A DNA stretch of 64,000 nt, taken from assembly GCA_950022295.1 (NCBI GenBank), contig OX465598.1, forward strand, positions 304,122,001 to 304,186,000, read 5' to 3'. Made by a program: the position numbers and the translations under genes. The notes under the pieces are model-generated. The model had not been told where the DNA came from. It saw only the letters and a program-made list of their open reading frames with translations, and ran no database searches. This DNA is from Bromus sterilis (taxonomy: Eukaryota > Streptophyta > Magnoliopsida > Poales > Poaceae). Numbering within the stretch: the first letter of the stretch is position 1; the number at the start of each line of letters is the position of its first letter. Positions 34,927 through 47,233 of the stretch are shown one piece after another.

Positions 34927-36577
34927 CAGTAGCTCCGAATTCGGCCCCACACTCTCTTTTTTTCTGTTTTATTAATAAAAATTGGCAGATTGTGTTATGT
35001 TTTTACGGTGCTCGTATCTTTGCAACCGTAGCTCGGATCGCAACGCGTAAAACGTGAAACTTGCTTAGTTTTGTATGTAGTTTAATAAAATGTGCTCCTT
35101 TTCCATGTTTGAGCTTGTTTATTTGTTGTTTACCTTCTAATTACAACTGTCTGCCACTGTAAACTGTAACTGCAATAACTTTTTAACCGTTGCTTTGTTT
35201 AAAATGTTTCTTATATGTAACTTGGCTAGAATTGCATGTAGATTGTGTTTTTTCTGCTCTTGCTTGCTAATAAAAATAATAAAATATGTTTAGGGGCAAA
35301 ACAGTACCAAATGCAATAAATATCGTGGGGTCCGTAATAGTCGGCATGTATAGGTTTACCCCCCCACTTAAATTGGCTAGCTTAGGTAGTTTATTTATGC
35401 TTCACCTCTTGCCATGTTTGTGTGCTATGCCATGCTTTCTTGAGTTGCCATGTTAACAACCGTTGGTTGATCACTTCTAGGTAAACAACTTGAACCTTTA
35501 TAGATGTGCGGTATCGTCGTGTGTGATGAGTACTCCACTTAAATTGTTAGTAACCGCTCTCGTCGGTAGGTGCGATGTCTTGTGTTGCCTTCTTGTTGAT
35601 GCTTGCTCGTGTTTGCTCCGTAGTAATAGTGGTGAACCATTGATTGCTTTCCAGTTTTTACTTCTTGTGTGCTCCCGCGGGTACCTCTCGAAGACGATGC
35701 GAGCTTGCGATCGACTACACCTTCGGAACCCGACTTATCAACAGGCAAGGACTATACATTACTTATGATCCATTCTATTTCAACCAGCGGTTTGCATGCT
35801 AGTCTAGGTTAGGTTCGATGTTTGATCCTACCACATGTTTACAGCCTCTTTTAAACCGATACAGCCATGTCCCCTCCCAGCAAACCTTGTACTGCTATGT
35901 TACTATTGCTCGTTGCTCAGCCCCTGCTTAGTATGCGTGCTTAGGATGCTACGATGTTACCTTGTTACTCCTTGGTTTGTGATATCACATTAGTATTATT
36001 GTTATTGATGATATGATTATTATAATGTTGACTATATTCGACGAAGGATGGAAGATCTAGGCTACCCCGCCCCGACGCTTTGTTCCATCCGAGTCACCTA
36101 GGACCCGAGTTCCGGGTATTGGTTTTAAGACTGAGCGTGCCTAACCGCGTGTGGGATTTTATGGGGTCCCCTTGTTTTACCTATCTAGCTTCAAACATTT
36201 CTAGTGGTGGCCCAAGCTGATTTTACCATTTGAAACCGCATGCATAACTGGTCTGCAACCAGTGGATTTAAAACAACTCGGGCCAGCGGAGACAAAGTTC
36301 CTTCGTTGGTCCACACCTGGAAGCTAGGGGGCTTCCCACATCTGTTTGGGTAGCTAACCCGACCTCGTCCAGACGGTAGAGGCCGATTCGAGAGCGCGGC
36401 CGACTTTTGAGTTGGATGTCGACTCACCGGGGGCCACCCGGATTTGTGCGTTGTTAGTTAGAGGGACTTGTCGTTTCAGATCTCTTGGAACTAAATCATA
36501 AAATGGTTGCCTGTGATGGGTAGAAACTGAGAGTGATGGGCGTGCGTGCGGAGCCTTGTAATGGGCAGTTGGTACAC

Positions 36578-36617
36578 CCCTGCAGGGTTAAATATTTTCG
36601 AGAAGCCGTGTCCACGG
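36578..36617 (+). other. Conserved palindrome block in solo LTR Y (family B)
   Basis: CCCTGCAGGG (36578-36587) and CCGT-GTCC-ACGG (36606-36617), followed by GGTTATGGACGACTTG. This matches the family-A block in order and spacing, with a compensatory change in the second stem. The surrounding LTR is otherwise hard to align with family A. Confidence 0.65.
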
Positions 36618-37524
36618 TTATGGACGACTTGAGACCTACTCCTTGTTCATAGACAACAACAACTGAGATAATCTTAATATAATTTGATCAACGTGTGTGT
36701 GCCTGGACTGCTTCTTCTTCGTCGGGATGCGAAGAGGAGGACAAGGATAGGATAGGTGTTATGTTTGCATAGTAGTTGATAGCAAGACTTGTTGGAGGCG
36801 ATTCCTCATCGAATGCTTGGCTTCTTATCTTACTCTCTAGATCGTTAGCCACTTCATAAATGCTAGTGCGGCAGCAACCTCACCACTTACCCCATCCTTA
36901 CCGTAGACTACTAGTTGTCCTAGAATGACGATTGATGAAGTCCTTGCTGGGTCAGATGACCACTATAGTTGGATGTTGAGTACCTCTGTACTCATGATAC
37001 TACCCCCAAACTCTTTTTCAGGGTTCTTGATCGACAACAGGTATGGTGATCGACGTTTCACGTGGAGACTCGACGACGACTAGTTAGGCGGATCCCGGCG
37101 GAGGGCCTGGACCCGTGCGGTTATGGGGATCGATGTTTTTCTCTTTGCCACTAGGCATTTTCTTGTAGTCTGTACTCACACATGTATCTTCCGCTGTTTT
37201 ACTGTATTTGAGGCAGTTGTATGCCGATTGTATGAGATGTTGTATCCTTGTATCTGTAATGTTGTGATATCATGTTGGAAATCCGGGGCATATGACTTCG
37301 TCATATGTCGCGGTGGGACCGATATGTGCTTCGTCCCCGGATCTGGATGGAAACTTCTAGATCTGGAACAGTACCGCATATCGGGCCTTACAACTCGCTG
37401 ATCGCGCAGTTCGAAGTTTTACCCGAATCGGAGGTACCGCGGACCCCCGGCGGTCAGAAACGCGAGCACCGCGCGCGCGAGACAAAAACCGGAGATTTTT
37501 TTGCCAACTGCCATTCACCGGGGC

Positions 37525-37532
37525 TATATAAA
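37525..37532 (+). promoter_or_regulatory. TATA box of solo LTR X
   Basis: TATATAAA at the same LTR position as the TATA of Y, followed by a CT-rich start region (TTTCTAGGGTTTCCCTAG). Confidence 0.62.
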
Positions 37533-40522
37533 TACCACCACACTCCCACACATTTCTAGGGTTTCCCTAGCCACAATTTGCAGCCACCCCCCTCCACTTT
37601 GCCCAGTTTTGCCTCCCAGATCCCAGAATTTTCGGACCGTTCGATCCGCGATCGGACGCATCGGATCGCGCCACGTAGCCCAGCCTCCTCTCTCTTCTCC
37701 CACCTCTTTCTCTCTCCTCTCCCGACCGCCTTGCTCGTGGGCACGCCGACGGCCACCCCGGCAACTGGAGCACGCAGCAGCCGGCGCTGCGCCTCCCCCT
37801 CCTTCTCCCGCGCCCTCTCTCCCTCTCCTTCTCCTTTCCCTCTCCCCTTGACCCCTTACCTCCTCCTTTCCCGCAGGTTCCCGCCGTCGCCGCCATGGAG
37901 CCCGAAGGCCAAGCTCCGCCCGTGCCATGGCCGTGGTCCTCCCGGCCACGAGCTCGCCGCCGGCTCCTCCCTCCAGCCAAGCCCATCGGGGCCGCCTCCT
38001 CCGCCGCTCTGCACGGCCCTCGCCGGAGCTGTCCGCTGGCACGGCCGCCGCCGCCGCTCGGTTTGGTCCGGGACGAGCACCAGCTCCAACCGCCATGGAC
38101 GCCCGCGCGGGCCGAGGCCCAGCTCCCTGGCCAGCCAGATCTGGCCCGAAGGCCAGAGCCCAGCAGCCCGAGCCAAGGCCCATTGCCCCCTCTCAGCCCG
38201 AGTATCCAGTCCAGGTCGAGATGGGCCCTCCAGAGCCCATGGGTGAGGAATAGGCCCGATCCTTTTTTTTTCTCTGGTAAATTTGACCTGCTGAAATTGC
38301 TAAGTCTGGAGCTAATTTTGCTGCTGATTCGATTTTGCACCGTAATTTCCCGTTAATCCGTAGCTCCGATGAACGTGCCCCCAAAACGAAAGTTTCTTAG
38401 TTTTGCGTGCTCTAGCATTCGTATGTAGAAAGTTTTTGCATTTCAGGTCATCTTGGTGGTGTAATTGTGTGCTGAACAGGGCATCAGGCCGTTAAACAAC
38501 TACTTTTCCTGTTAGAGTGCTGCTATTATTATTTTATTGCAACTTTGCATGATGATTGTAGAAAATCCATGAGGCCTATTGCATTGATTCTTTTTCCATT
38601 GTGTTAAGCATCATGTGTACTTCATTTCCATGCTTTAACTTGCCATGTTTGGGTGATTTAGGTGTATTAAATCTTGCTCCAAAGTAGCTATCCTGATGTT
38701 ATTGTGCTGCTGTTGCTGAAACTGTTATTTCGGGTGACGATTGCTTCGCAACCGTTTATCGGATTTGAGTGATTCCAAAGCATCATGTCTACTTTCATTA
38801 CATGTATTGCATTGTCATGATATGCTTGCTGGTCATATAGATATTTAGCTCCAAAGTTGCTATGCTGCTGTTTTTGACAGCCACCTCTGTTTTTCTCTAA
38901 GTCTGTTACTTTGTGATGCCATGTTGTTTGCTTAATATCTTTTGATCTATGATGTATTTTTCCATGATTCTTTTTTCCATGCCTTCCATGTCATTTTTAC
39001 TTTAATTGCAAGTCATTTTTCAGCATGTTTGCATTGATTATCCTGTTTATGCTTTGCTCTAAAGTGTGCTTCGTGATGTTGGCAGTTTGTGCCCGTAACT
39101 TGTTTTGCTTGTATCTTTTTAACCGTAACTCCGTTTGGAGTGTGTCTTATATGTAACTTGATTAGTTTTTCGTGTACTTTGTGTTTATGCTATTGTTTTC
39201 TGTTTTTAATCAACCTAAAATATGGTTTAGGGCAGAACAGTACCAAATGTTTTAATCATCGTGCGGCACTTACTGTTATGCCATGTTTAGGTTGTGCTTC
39301 ACTTAAATTGACTAGCATAGATAGTTTACTTTGTGCTTCACCTTTTGCCATGTTTGTGTGCTATGCCATGCTTGCTTGAGTTGCCATGTTAATAACAGTT
39401 GTTTGGTCACCTGTAACTAAGCAACTTGAACCACCGTAAACGTGCGGTATTCGTCGTGTGTGACCGATACCCCACTTAAACTGTTAGTAACCGTTCTCGA
39501 CGATAGATCCGTATCGCGTTGCCGTGCCTTGTGTTGTCTTCTTGATCTTGTGTTGCCCCGTAGTAATAGATGCTTGCTCGTTGATTGCTTTCCAGTGTTT
39601 ATCGTCTTGTGTGCTCCCGCGGGTACCTCTCGGAGACGATGCGAGCTTGCGATCAACTACACCTTCGAAACCCGACTTATCAACAGGCAAGGACTATACA
39701 TTACTTATGATCCATTCTATTTCAACCAGCGGTTTGCACGCTAGTATAGGTTAGGTTCGATGTTTGATCCTACCACATGTTTACAGCCTCTTTCAAACCG
39801 ATACAGCCATGTCCCTTCCCAGCAAACCTTGTACTGTTATGTTACTATTGCTCGTTGCTCAGCCCCTTCTTAGTATGCATGCTTAGGATGCTACGATGTT
39901 ACCCTGTTACTCTTTGGGTTGGGATATCACATTATTATATTGTTGTTCATGATAGGATTATTATAAATGTTGACTATATTCGACGAAGGATGGAAGGTCT
40001 AGGCTATCCCGCCCCGAGGCTTTGTTCCATTCGAGTCACCTAGGACCCGAGTTCCGGGTATTGGTTTTAAGACTGAGCGTGCCTAACCGCGTGTGGGATT
40101 TTATGGGGTCCCCTTTTCTTACGTACCTAGCTTCAAACATTTCTAGTGGTGGCCCAAGTTGATTTACCATTTGAAACCGTGTGTGTGCTGGTCAGCTGCC
40201 AGTTGTTTTCAAACCAACCCGAACCAGTGAGGACTTAGTTCCCTTGCTGGCCCACCTTGTTCGGCTGAGGACCCGGTTTCCCATGTGTGATTAACCGGCT
40301 ATCCAAACCCGAGACAGACGGTAGAGACCAGATCGAGAGAGCGGCCGGCTCCTGAGCTGGATGTCGACTCACCGGGGGCCACCCGGATTTGTTCGTTGTT
40401 AGCTAGAGGGACCTGTCGTTTCAGATCTCTTGGAACTAAATCATAAAATGGTTGCCTGTGATGGGTAGCAACTGAGAGATATGGGCGTGCGTGCGGAGCC
40501 TTGTAATGGGCAGTTGGTACAC

Positions 40523-40562
40523 CCCTGCAGGGTTAAATCTTTTCGAGAAGCCGTGTCCACGG
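40523..40562 (+). other. Conserved palindrome block in solo LTR X (family B)
   Basis: CCCTGCAGGG (40523-40532) and CCGTGTCCACGG (40551-40562), the same as in Y. The GAGTAC-CTCT-GTACTC hairpin follows at 40926-40941. Confidence 0.65.
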
Positions 40563-41341
40563 TTATGGACGACTTGAGACCTACTCCTTGTTCATAGACA
40601 ACAACAACTGAGATAATCTTAATATAACTTGATCAACGTGTGTGTGTGCCTTGATTGCTTCTTCTTCATCGGGATGCGAAGAGGAGGACAAGGATATGAT
40701 AGGTGTTATGTTTGCGTATGTAGGTGATAGCAAGACTTGTTGGAGGCGATTCCTCATCGAATGCTTGGCTTCTGATCTTACTCTTTAGATCGTTAGCCAC
40801 TTCATAAATGCTAGTGCGGCAGCAACCTCACCACTTACCCCTTCCTTACCTTAAACTACTAGTTGTCCTAGAATGACGAGTGATGAAGTCCTTGCTGGGT
40901 CAGATGACCACTACAGTTGGATGCTGAGTACCTCTGTACTCATGATACTACCCCCAAACTCTTTTCAGGGTTCTTAATCGACGACAGGTATGGTGATCGA
41001 CGTTTCACGTGGAGACTCGACGACGACTAGTTAGGCGGATCCCGGCGAAGGGCCTGGACCCGTGTGGTTATGGGATCGTTGATTTTATTTTGCCACTAGG
41101 CTTTGCTTGTAGTCTGTACTCAGACATGTACCTTCCGCTGTTGTATTGTATTTGAGGCAGTTGTATGCCGATTGTATGAGATGGTATATCCTTGTATCTG
41201 TAAAGTTGTGATTTCATATTGGAAATCCGGGGCATATGACTTCGTCATATGTCGCGGTGGGTCCGATATGTGCTTCGTCCCCGGATCTGGATGGAAACAT
41301 CTAAATCTGGAACAGTACCGCATATCGGGCCTTACACATGT

Positions 41342-43298
41342 TGCTCCACATATTTGCGGTATACTTCTTGGAAGGTGCTGCTGGTGAATGGTGGGAGAAC
41401 TATGTTGCAATGCAACCTGAAGGTCACGTAGTGACTTGGCAGCAATTTCGTGATGCCTTTCGTGGGTACCACATTCTGGATGAGATGATGGAAAGAAAGA
41501 AGGAAGAGTTTTGCAATCTAACTCAGGGTGATAGGTCCATCCACGAGTATATGACCGAGTTCAACCATCTTCCTTGTTATTCCCAAGAGGAGATATCCAC
41601 TGATGCTAGGAAGCAAGCAAGGTTCCGCAAGGGACTTAGCCCTGTTATTCGTCATGATCTCAATCTTCATGAGTTTGTCAACTTTGAGGATTTAGTTAAT
41701 AGATCCTTCAGAGCTGAGTATGGAAATGAGGTATTCGAAGAGTCTCGCAAGCATGCTCGTGAGTTTACTCCATCTTCTAGTTCGGCCCCTCAGAAACGCC
41801 GGATTTGGATTCCAACTAGTGCCATTCCTTCACACCTTTTTGCAAGGCCATCCTACATGGTGCCTCAACCTCCTCCACCAAACATGAATCCCAACCACTA
41901 TGGTAGTGAGCCAGCCATCCTAGCTCCACCCACTGACACCAGAGTTTGCTACAAGTGTGGTCATCCTGGCCACATCGCACGGAAATGTTCCTTGTCGGTG
42001 AAAGTTGATCCTCGTCCAAGACATGATGCCACCCCACCCAAGTCTTCCAAAGCTAAGTCTTCACAGAAATCAACCTCCAACTCCTTGCAAGCAAAGTCCT
42101 TAGCCACTGTTGGTGGATGTGTGAACCAAATCTCAGTTGAGGAAGCTATTGATACTTCTGACGTCATCCTTGGTACGCTCCCAGTCAATCATGTTCCCGC
42201 CTCTGTTCTTTTCGATCCAGGAGCTTCTCATTCATTCATGTCGGAGAGTTATGCACTTTGGCATGACTTCCCTTTTGAAGAAATGTTTTCTCCAATGATA
42301 ATTCAAAATCCTGGTTCAAAGTGGCAAACTAATAGAGTAAGCCATGGTAATCAAATTGCAATTGAGGGTTTAGTATTCCTTGCTTCTCTTATATCCCTCA
42401 AGTCTTCAGACATTGATGTCATCTTAGGTATGGATTGGTTGTCAAGACAGAATGCTTTCCTTGATTGTAAAGCCAAGTCAGTTAAACTTACCCAGTTCTA
42501 GAATCCAGATGCATACTTCGAATGTGCTTCCCCTTACTGACCTTGAATATATTCCGGTGGTTCGTGACTTCCCGGATGTCTTTCCTGAAGAACTTCCAGG
42601 GATGCCCCCTGACAGGTGTGTAGAATTCATTGTAGATCTTGCCCCAGGAACCGCCCCAATTTCTAGATGCCCATACAAAATGGCCCCACGTGAGTTAGCT
42701 GAGCTTAAAATCCAACTTGAAGCTTTGTTGGCAAAAGGCTTTATCCGCCCTAGCTCATCGCCATGGGGTTGCCCCGTTCTGTTCGTAACGAAGAAAGATG
42801 GAACCGAAAGGATGTGCGTAGACTATCGCCCGCTAAATCTAGCGACGATAAAGAACAAGTACCCACTGCCCAGGATCAATGATCTTTATGATCAACTTGC
42901 TGGATCCTCTGTCTTCTCCAAGATGGTTTGAGATTAGGTTATCATCAAATCAAAATCCGAAACGAGGACGTTCCAAAAACGGCTTTCACTACTCGTTATG
43001 GTCTTTACGAGTACACCGTCATGTCCTTTGGTTTAACCAATGCCCCCGCCACTTTCTCGCGCATGATGAATTCGATCTTCATGTAGTACTTGGATAAATT
43101 TGTTGTCGTTTATCTTGATGACATTCTCATCTACTCGAAAAACGAAGAAGAACATGCCGATCATCTCAGGCTGGTATTGATGAAACTTCGAGAGCATCGC
43201 CTTTATGCCAAGTTCTCCAAGTGTGAATTTTGGCTACCAGAAGTGACCTACTTAGGCCACGTGATTTCTACAAAAGGCATTGCTGTCAATCCCGAGAG
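41342..43298 (+). pseudogene. gag-pol of S4 (gag middle to RT), continues 18800-19101
   Basis: Gag resumes after the CATGT duplication: WWENY, FCNLTQGDRS, RFRKGL, CCHC knuckle CYKCGHPGHIARKC (about 41950-41990), protease FDPGASHSF (about 42213-42240), ILGMDWLSRQ, RT to VNPER with YLDD (about 43110). Lesions: a small frameshift just inside the resumed gag; a ~35-bp deletion with stop near 42499; 1-nt loss at about 42927 (KMV-stop); and TAG at 43084-43086. At 43298 it abuts a minus-strand LTR, so RNase H, integrase and the 3' LTR are missing. Its gag belongs with S1 gag (~80% similar by eye) and not with that of the full-length element. Confidence 0.92.
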
Positions 43299-46200
43299 AG
43301 GACCCGTAATATGCGTATGTAATTCCAGTCACAACTCAATCACATGGAGAGCCAAGAGCCGTACCCACTTGTCGAAGCAGACAAGGCCAAGCATAGAACA
43401 CTCTCGGAAAGCATCGTACGTGAGGGGCATCCCATCCAGGACAGATGATCAACTGAGATGGGTCCTCATCGCCCGCTCACAAGTCCAAATGATTATGGGT
43501 GGTGAAATCCCATACTCATAGACAAGTCGCCTCAACCATGTTATCGATTGAATCATAACCCTTACATAAACAGACTCCAGCCCGGTCACTTAGTCGGGGT
43601 CTAGGGCGGGCACGATCATACAACAAAGTGTGCACGTGACAGAGTCACGAGCAATCGCATCGCGATGCCCCAAGCTGCGCACATCTAAGGGCCACTTGGT
43701 GTATAAAAGACCGCCAGCCAGATCACAACTAAGGTCTCGAAAACCCATACTAAGACATGCATGTTATAAACATACACGCAACACACATGCCTAGTATGAA
43801 CAGCAGGTATCATCACATAACTCTACAAAGTGTATCTTTATTGACTTACACATAGAGCATACAAAGATCACATGTCGGTGATCATCATTACATCATACAA
43901 CGGAAGCAAATTAGGTCTGAGTACAGACAAGTTTAACAAATGGCTTAGAGAATCCTTGTAAACATACATGCCCTTCCACGAGGGACCAGACTACTGTATG
44001 GAACTATACTAGCTTAGGCAACATCGAGCTTCAGGAAGGTGACTCCATCGGGGGTCTGGTTTTCCATCTAAAACATAGAATAAGAAAACGTGAGTACAAA
44101 GTCGTACTTAGCAAGAATTACATCAGAACTACACTACTCATGCTCAAGTTTCAAGGTAAAGGAGATGGGGTTTCCACATGCAGAACTGCCAGCATTGACT
44201 TGGCTACTCCTGTACTACGAGTACCAGACTTGAGGTAAGAAGCGTACAGGAGTCCACTACCAAGTCTCCAACCAATACACCACTATGGATACTTCTTCGA
44301 CTTCCCCACGTGGAAGCACGCCATAGCACTCACGCTTATCTTGCAAGTTTTAGAGTATCCGTTGAAGTTGTCTAATAATCAAGGATAGGTCTCCAAGTAG
44401 TCCATGACCACGGACACGGCTATTCAAATAGTTTGTTAACCCTGCAGGGGTGTACTTCTTCAGACGCGTGTCATCACTTACCGCCCAGGAATCGTCATCC
44501 TTCAAACGGATGTCGGACGAGGATAATCACCAAGGAACTTACCTCACCTTAACCTCTCTAATCCAGGAGTCGACTATCTGAGTTGGTTACCGCTCGAGAG
44601 TCCGGCCGGTTCACGATACGGACCCAGACAATGTAGGCGACCGAGACGCCACCGTGGAATATGGTTTCACTGTCTCACAGGTCCACCCACATATCTAAAT
44701 GATGCAACCTCTCATTCATTCTTTTTCTATGCATATGCCAAATGGAAAGCCCGAACTAGTTTGACTCCTGGACTTGATCAGGGGTGAGTTAATAGGCCAA
44801 ACGGGGTCCCCATTAAACCTTACATGTGGTAGTAATCTTTGTCTTGGATCACAACACCAGAACTCGGGGCCTAGGGCAGTGTTCAACGAGACAACCCACT
44901 GTGTACTCCTACACAACCTCTCATCATTCACCTTGTATTAGGGTGTATTCACCAACACGTTATCATCAGCACCTTTGTGTTCAAACCATCCCGACTCACA
45001 ATCAAAGTAACCTCATTGTATCACTAAGCAACATTCAACTCCTATATCTGCTAGGATTGTGGTTTGCTTAATACGGTGACAAAATGATAGGTCATGCATC
45101 AGAATGGGTTCAACTATGTGAAAGAACGTGTCTTGGTGATCTCCTAAACATGCATAAGCGAGACTGAGAGGGAATTGGGGATTTTATAGACATGATCAAT
45201 GGGGTTTGCTTGCCTTGCTGACGATACACGAGTCTTAACGGTGGTCTTCTTCTTCGGGGGTGATCACCTTCTCAGAGGGACTGTTACCGGAACAATCATC
45301 AGCAAAGGGGGCCAACATTGAATTTAAATGCACAAGCACATGTTTATGTTGTCACATGATGTGAATGGTATTGATGTGACCTAGTTTAAATTTGCCACAT
45401 GTTAATTGAAGTTGATTTGAAAAGGTAATTCAAATTCAAACTCCAAATGTTGTTCAAAATAGCCAAGTTGCATTTGCTATTTGTTTGATCTTTGTAAACC
45501 ATGTGATCATGTGTGTAATATGCCTCTGATGTACAAGTGAACATGTTTGCATTGAATTGGTTCAAAGTGGAATAGCATTTGAATTAAATTTGAATTAATT
45601 CCAATTAAACCAAATAGCAAAAGCTACTGGTCCCAATTTAATATTTACTCAAACAAGGTTGAAAGTTGTATATTTGGATAGATTATTTTCTGCTGATCAT
45701 TTTTCATATATTATATGTTATAATTGGAGTTCATATAAATTTTCTATGAATTTCTAAAGTTTCACCTATTTTTTGTAATTTCTGGATTTCTTTAATTTTT
45801 TCTATTTAAAATTAAACAAAGAAAAACATTACTACATCAGCATGACCTCAGCATGACATCAGCAGGGCTGACATGTGGGCCATGTCTGTCAGTGAGAGTG
45901 ACTTATCTCTCTGTTTAATTTAAAAGAGAGGGATTAGTTTAGGGGGGCCCACCTGTCATAGGGTTAGGGTTAGGATTAGCTGGGTGACTAAGGTTAATGG
46001 CCTTGGGCCCACTGGTCAGAGAGAGAGGATAGAGGTTTAGGGCTCGGGTTAGCCGGCGAGTCGCCGGAGTTCTCGCGGGAGTTGCGAGTTTAGCACGGGA
46101 GGGGGCTTGGAGGGAATGGGCGTGTAGCCCGTGAGCTGGCGCACCCATTCGTGCCACAGGAGCGTCAAGGGGAGGCTCTGGAGCTCGGCTGCTATGACAA

Positions 46201-47233
46201 TGGCGACGGCCGACGACTGGAAACGAAGAAGTCGGGCACGAGGCCACGGGAGGGAGCGTGAGATGGGGGAATCCAGCGAGCTGCTCACATTGAAGACGAT
46301 GGCGCGCTCGGGGAAGTTGGAGGGAGGCCGGAGACGGCGAATTTAACGGGGAGGAGCTCACGGCCGTCGGTGGAATCGGCGAAGATGGCGTCATCTCGGG
46401 GGGTTACTGGGCTCGATTGAACGTGCAACTCGACGAAGAAGAACACGGCGATGCTCCTGGACAAGGTAGAGGGGCAGGAGGAGGCCGGTGGCCACGTGGG
46501 CTCGGCAGCGCACTCCGGCGAGCTCTCTGAAGTGTCCGAAACTTGCGAGAGGGAGAGGAAGAGGGTGACCAAAACAAGCTGGAGTGGGCGTGGAATGCTC
46601 TGGGCGTCGTTGTGGCACGGTTTGGAGGCGAGGGGAAGGCTGTGCTGCCCACAAGCAGGAGGTGGCGGCGTCGGCGTGCTCCGTCCTCCAACGAGCAGTT
46701 TGGCTCAGCGGGGAGGAAGACGACAAGAGGGCTGATGGGCTGGGCCAGGCCAAAGGTGAGTTGGGCCAAAATCCTCCCTGGCCCCCTTTTCTTTATTTCT
46801 TCTTTCTTTTTATTTTCTGTCTTTGTTTTGCCTTAGTATTAAATACCTAGGCAATTTAATAAAATTCCCAAATATTTTTATAAATCCTAGGTGACCAGAA
46901 GCAAGTCACTTTTATAATTTGGGCACTTTTGAAATTCAATTAATTTGAATTTCAATTCACATAGGGGTCAAATTTAATTTCCAGGACACATTTTGAATTT
47001 TAGAAAATTCCATGGGCATGGGAATGAACCCAAACCACTTTTGAAATGATCACCATCATTTATAGGAATTTTCCAAATGTTCAAATGATTTTTGGAAAAA
47101 CATTTTTATCTGGCCATTTAATTTAACTTCTTTAGAGCTTTTCTTTTCCCCGTTTTTGAATTTCTTTTGAAATTTTCACATGATGCAAAGGGGCACTCAA
47201 ACCCTAGCATTTAACCTAGTTGGGGATCTGACA
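43299..47233 (-). mobile_element. LTR-6, minus-strand family-A LTR of S5
   Basis: Begins GACCCGTAATATGCG, lacking only about the first 5 bases (TGTCG) of the LTR end, and finishes ATCTGACA at 47233 before a polypurine tract. About 3.94 kb. U5 hairpin 43635-43649. R block has CCCTGCAGGG (44440-44449) and CCACGGACACGG (44408-44419), in which two pairs become G.U in RNA sense. TATA 45181-45188. GC-rich part about 45950-46760. Confidence 0.92.
45181..45188 (-). promoter_or_regulatory. TATA box of LTR-6
   Basis: TATAAAAT in LTR sense, same location as in LTR-1 and LTR-2. Confidence 0.6.

Larger units (their letters stand above)
19442..37392 (+). mobile_element. Solo LTR Y of family B, inserted in solo LTR X
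   Basis: Starts TGTAACAGCCC at 19442 and ends GGGCCTTACA at 37392. The target duplication ACTCG is at 19437-19441 and 37393-37397. Net length is about 3.74 kb (19442-20722 plus 34932-37392). The first ~340 bp repeat the start of X, which gives a false look of tandem duplication. The duplication shows instead that Y landed at base 340 of X. Y carries TATA (19908), a GC-rich leader ending AG|GTGAGG near 20657, conserved block 36578-36617, hairpin 36978-36993 and a possible micro-exon ending LDDD-stop (37081-37083). It is cut by the full-length family-A element at 20722. Confidence 0.92.
19102..41336 (+). mobile_element. Solo LTR X of family B (outer level of the nest)
   Basis: Starts TGTAACAGCCC at 19102 and ends GGGCCTTACA at 41336. 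The target duplication CATGT is at 19097-19101 and 41337-41341. Net LTR length after removing inner insertions is about 4.28 kb (19102-19441 plus 37398-41336). No primer site, gag or pol belongs to it, so it is a solo LTR left by LTR-LTR recombination. Visible parts: TATA (37525), GC-rich leader to ~38240 with a GGGTGAGG donor-like site, AT-rich stretch 38270-39480, R-type conserved block 40523-40562, and GAGTAC hairpin 40926-40941. The LTR ends are similar in style to family A and the conserved blocks are shared, so I infer a related chromovirus. Confidence 0.92.
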
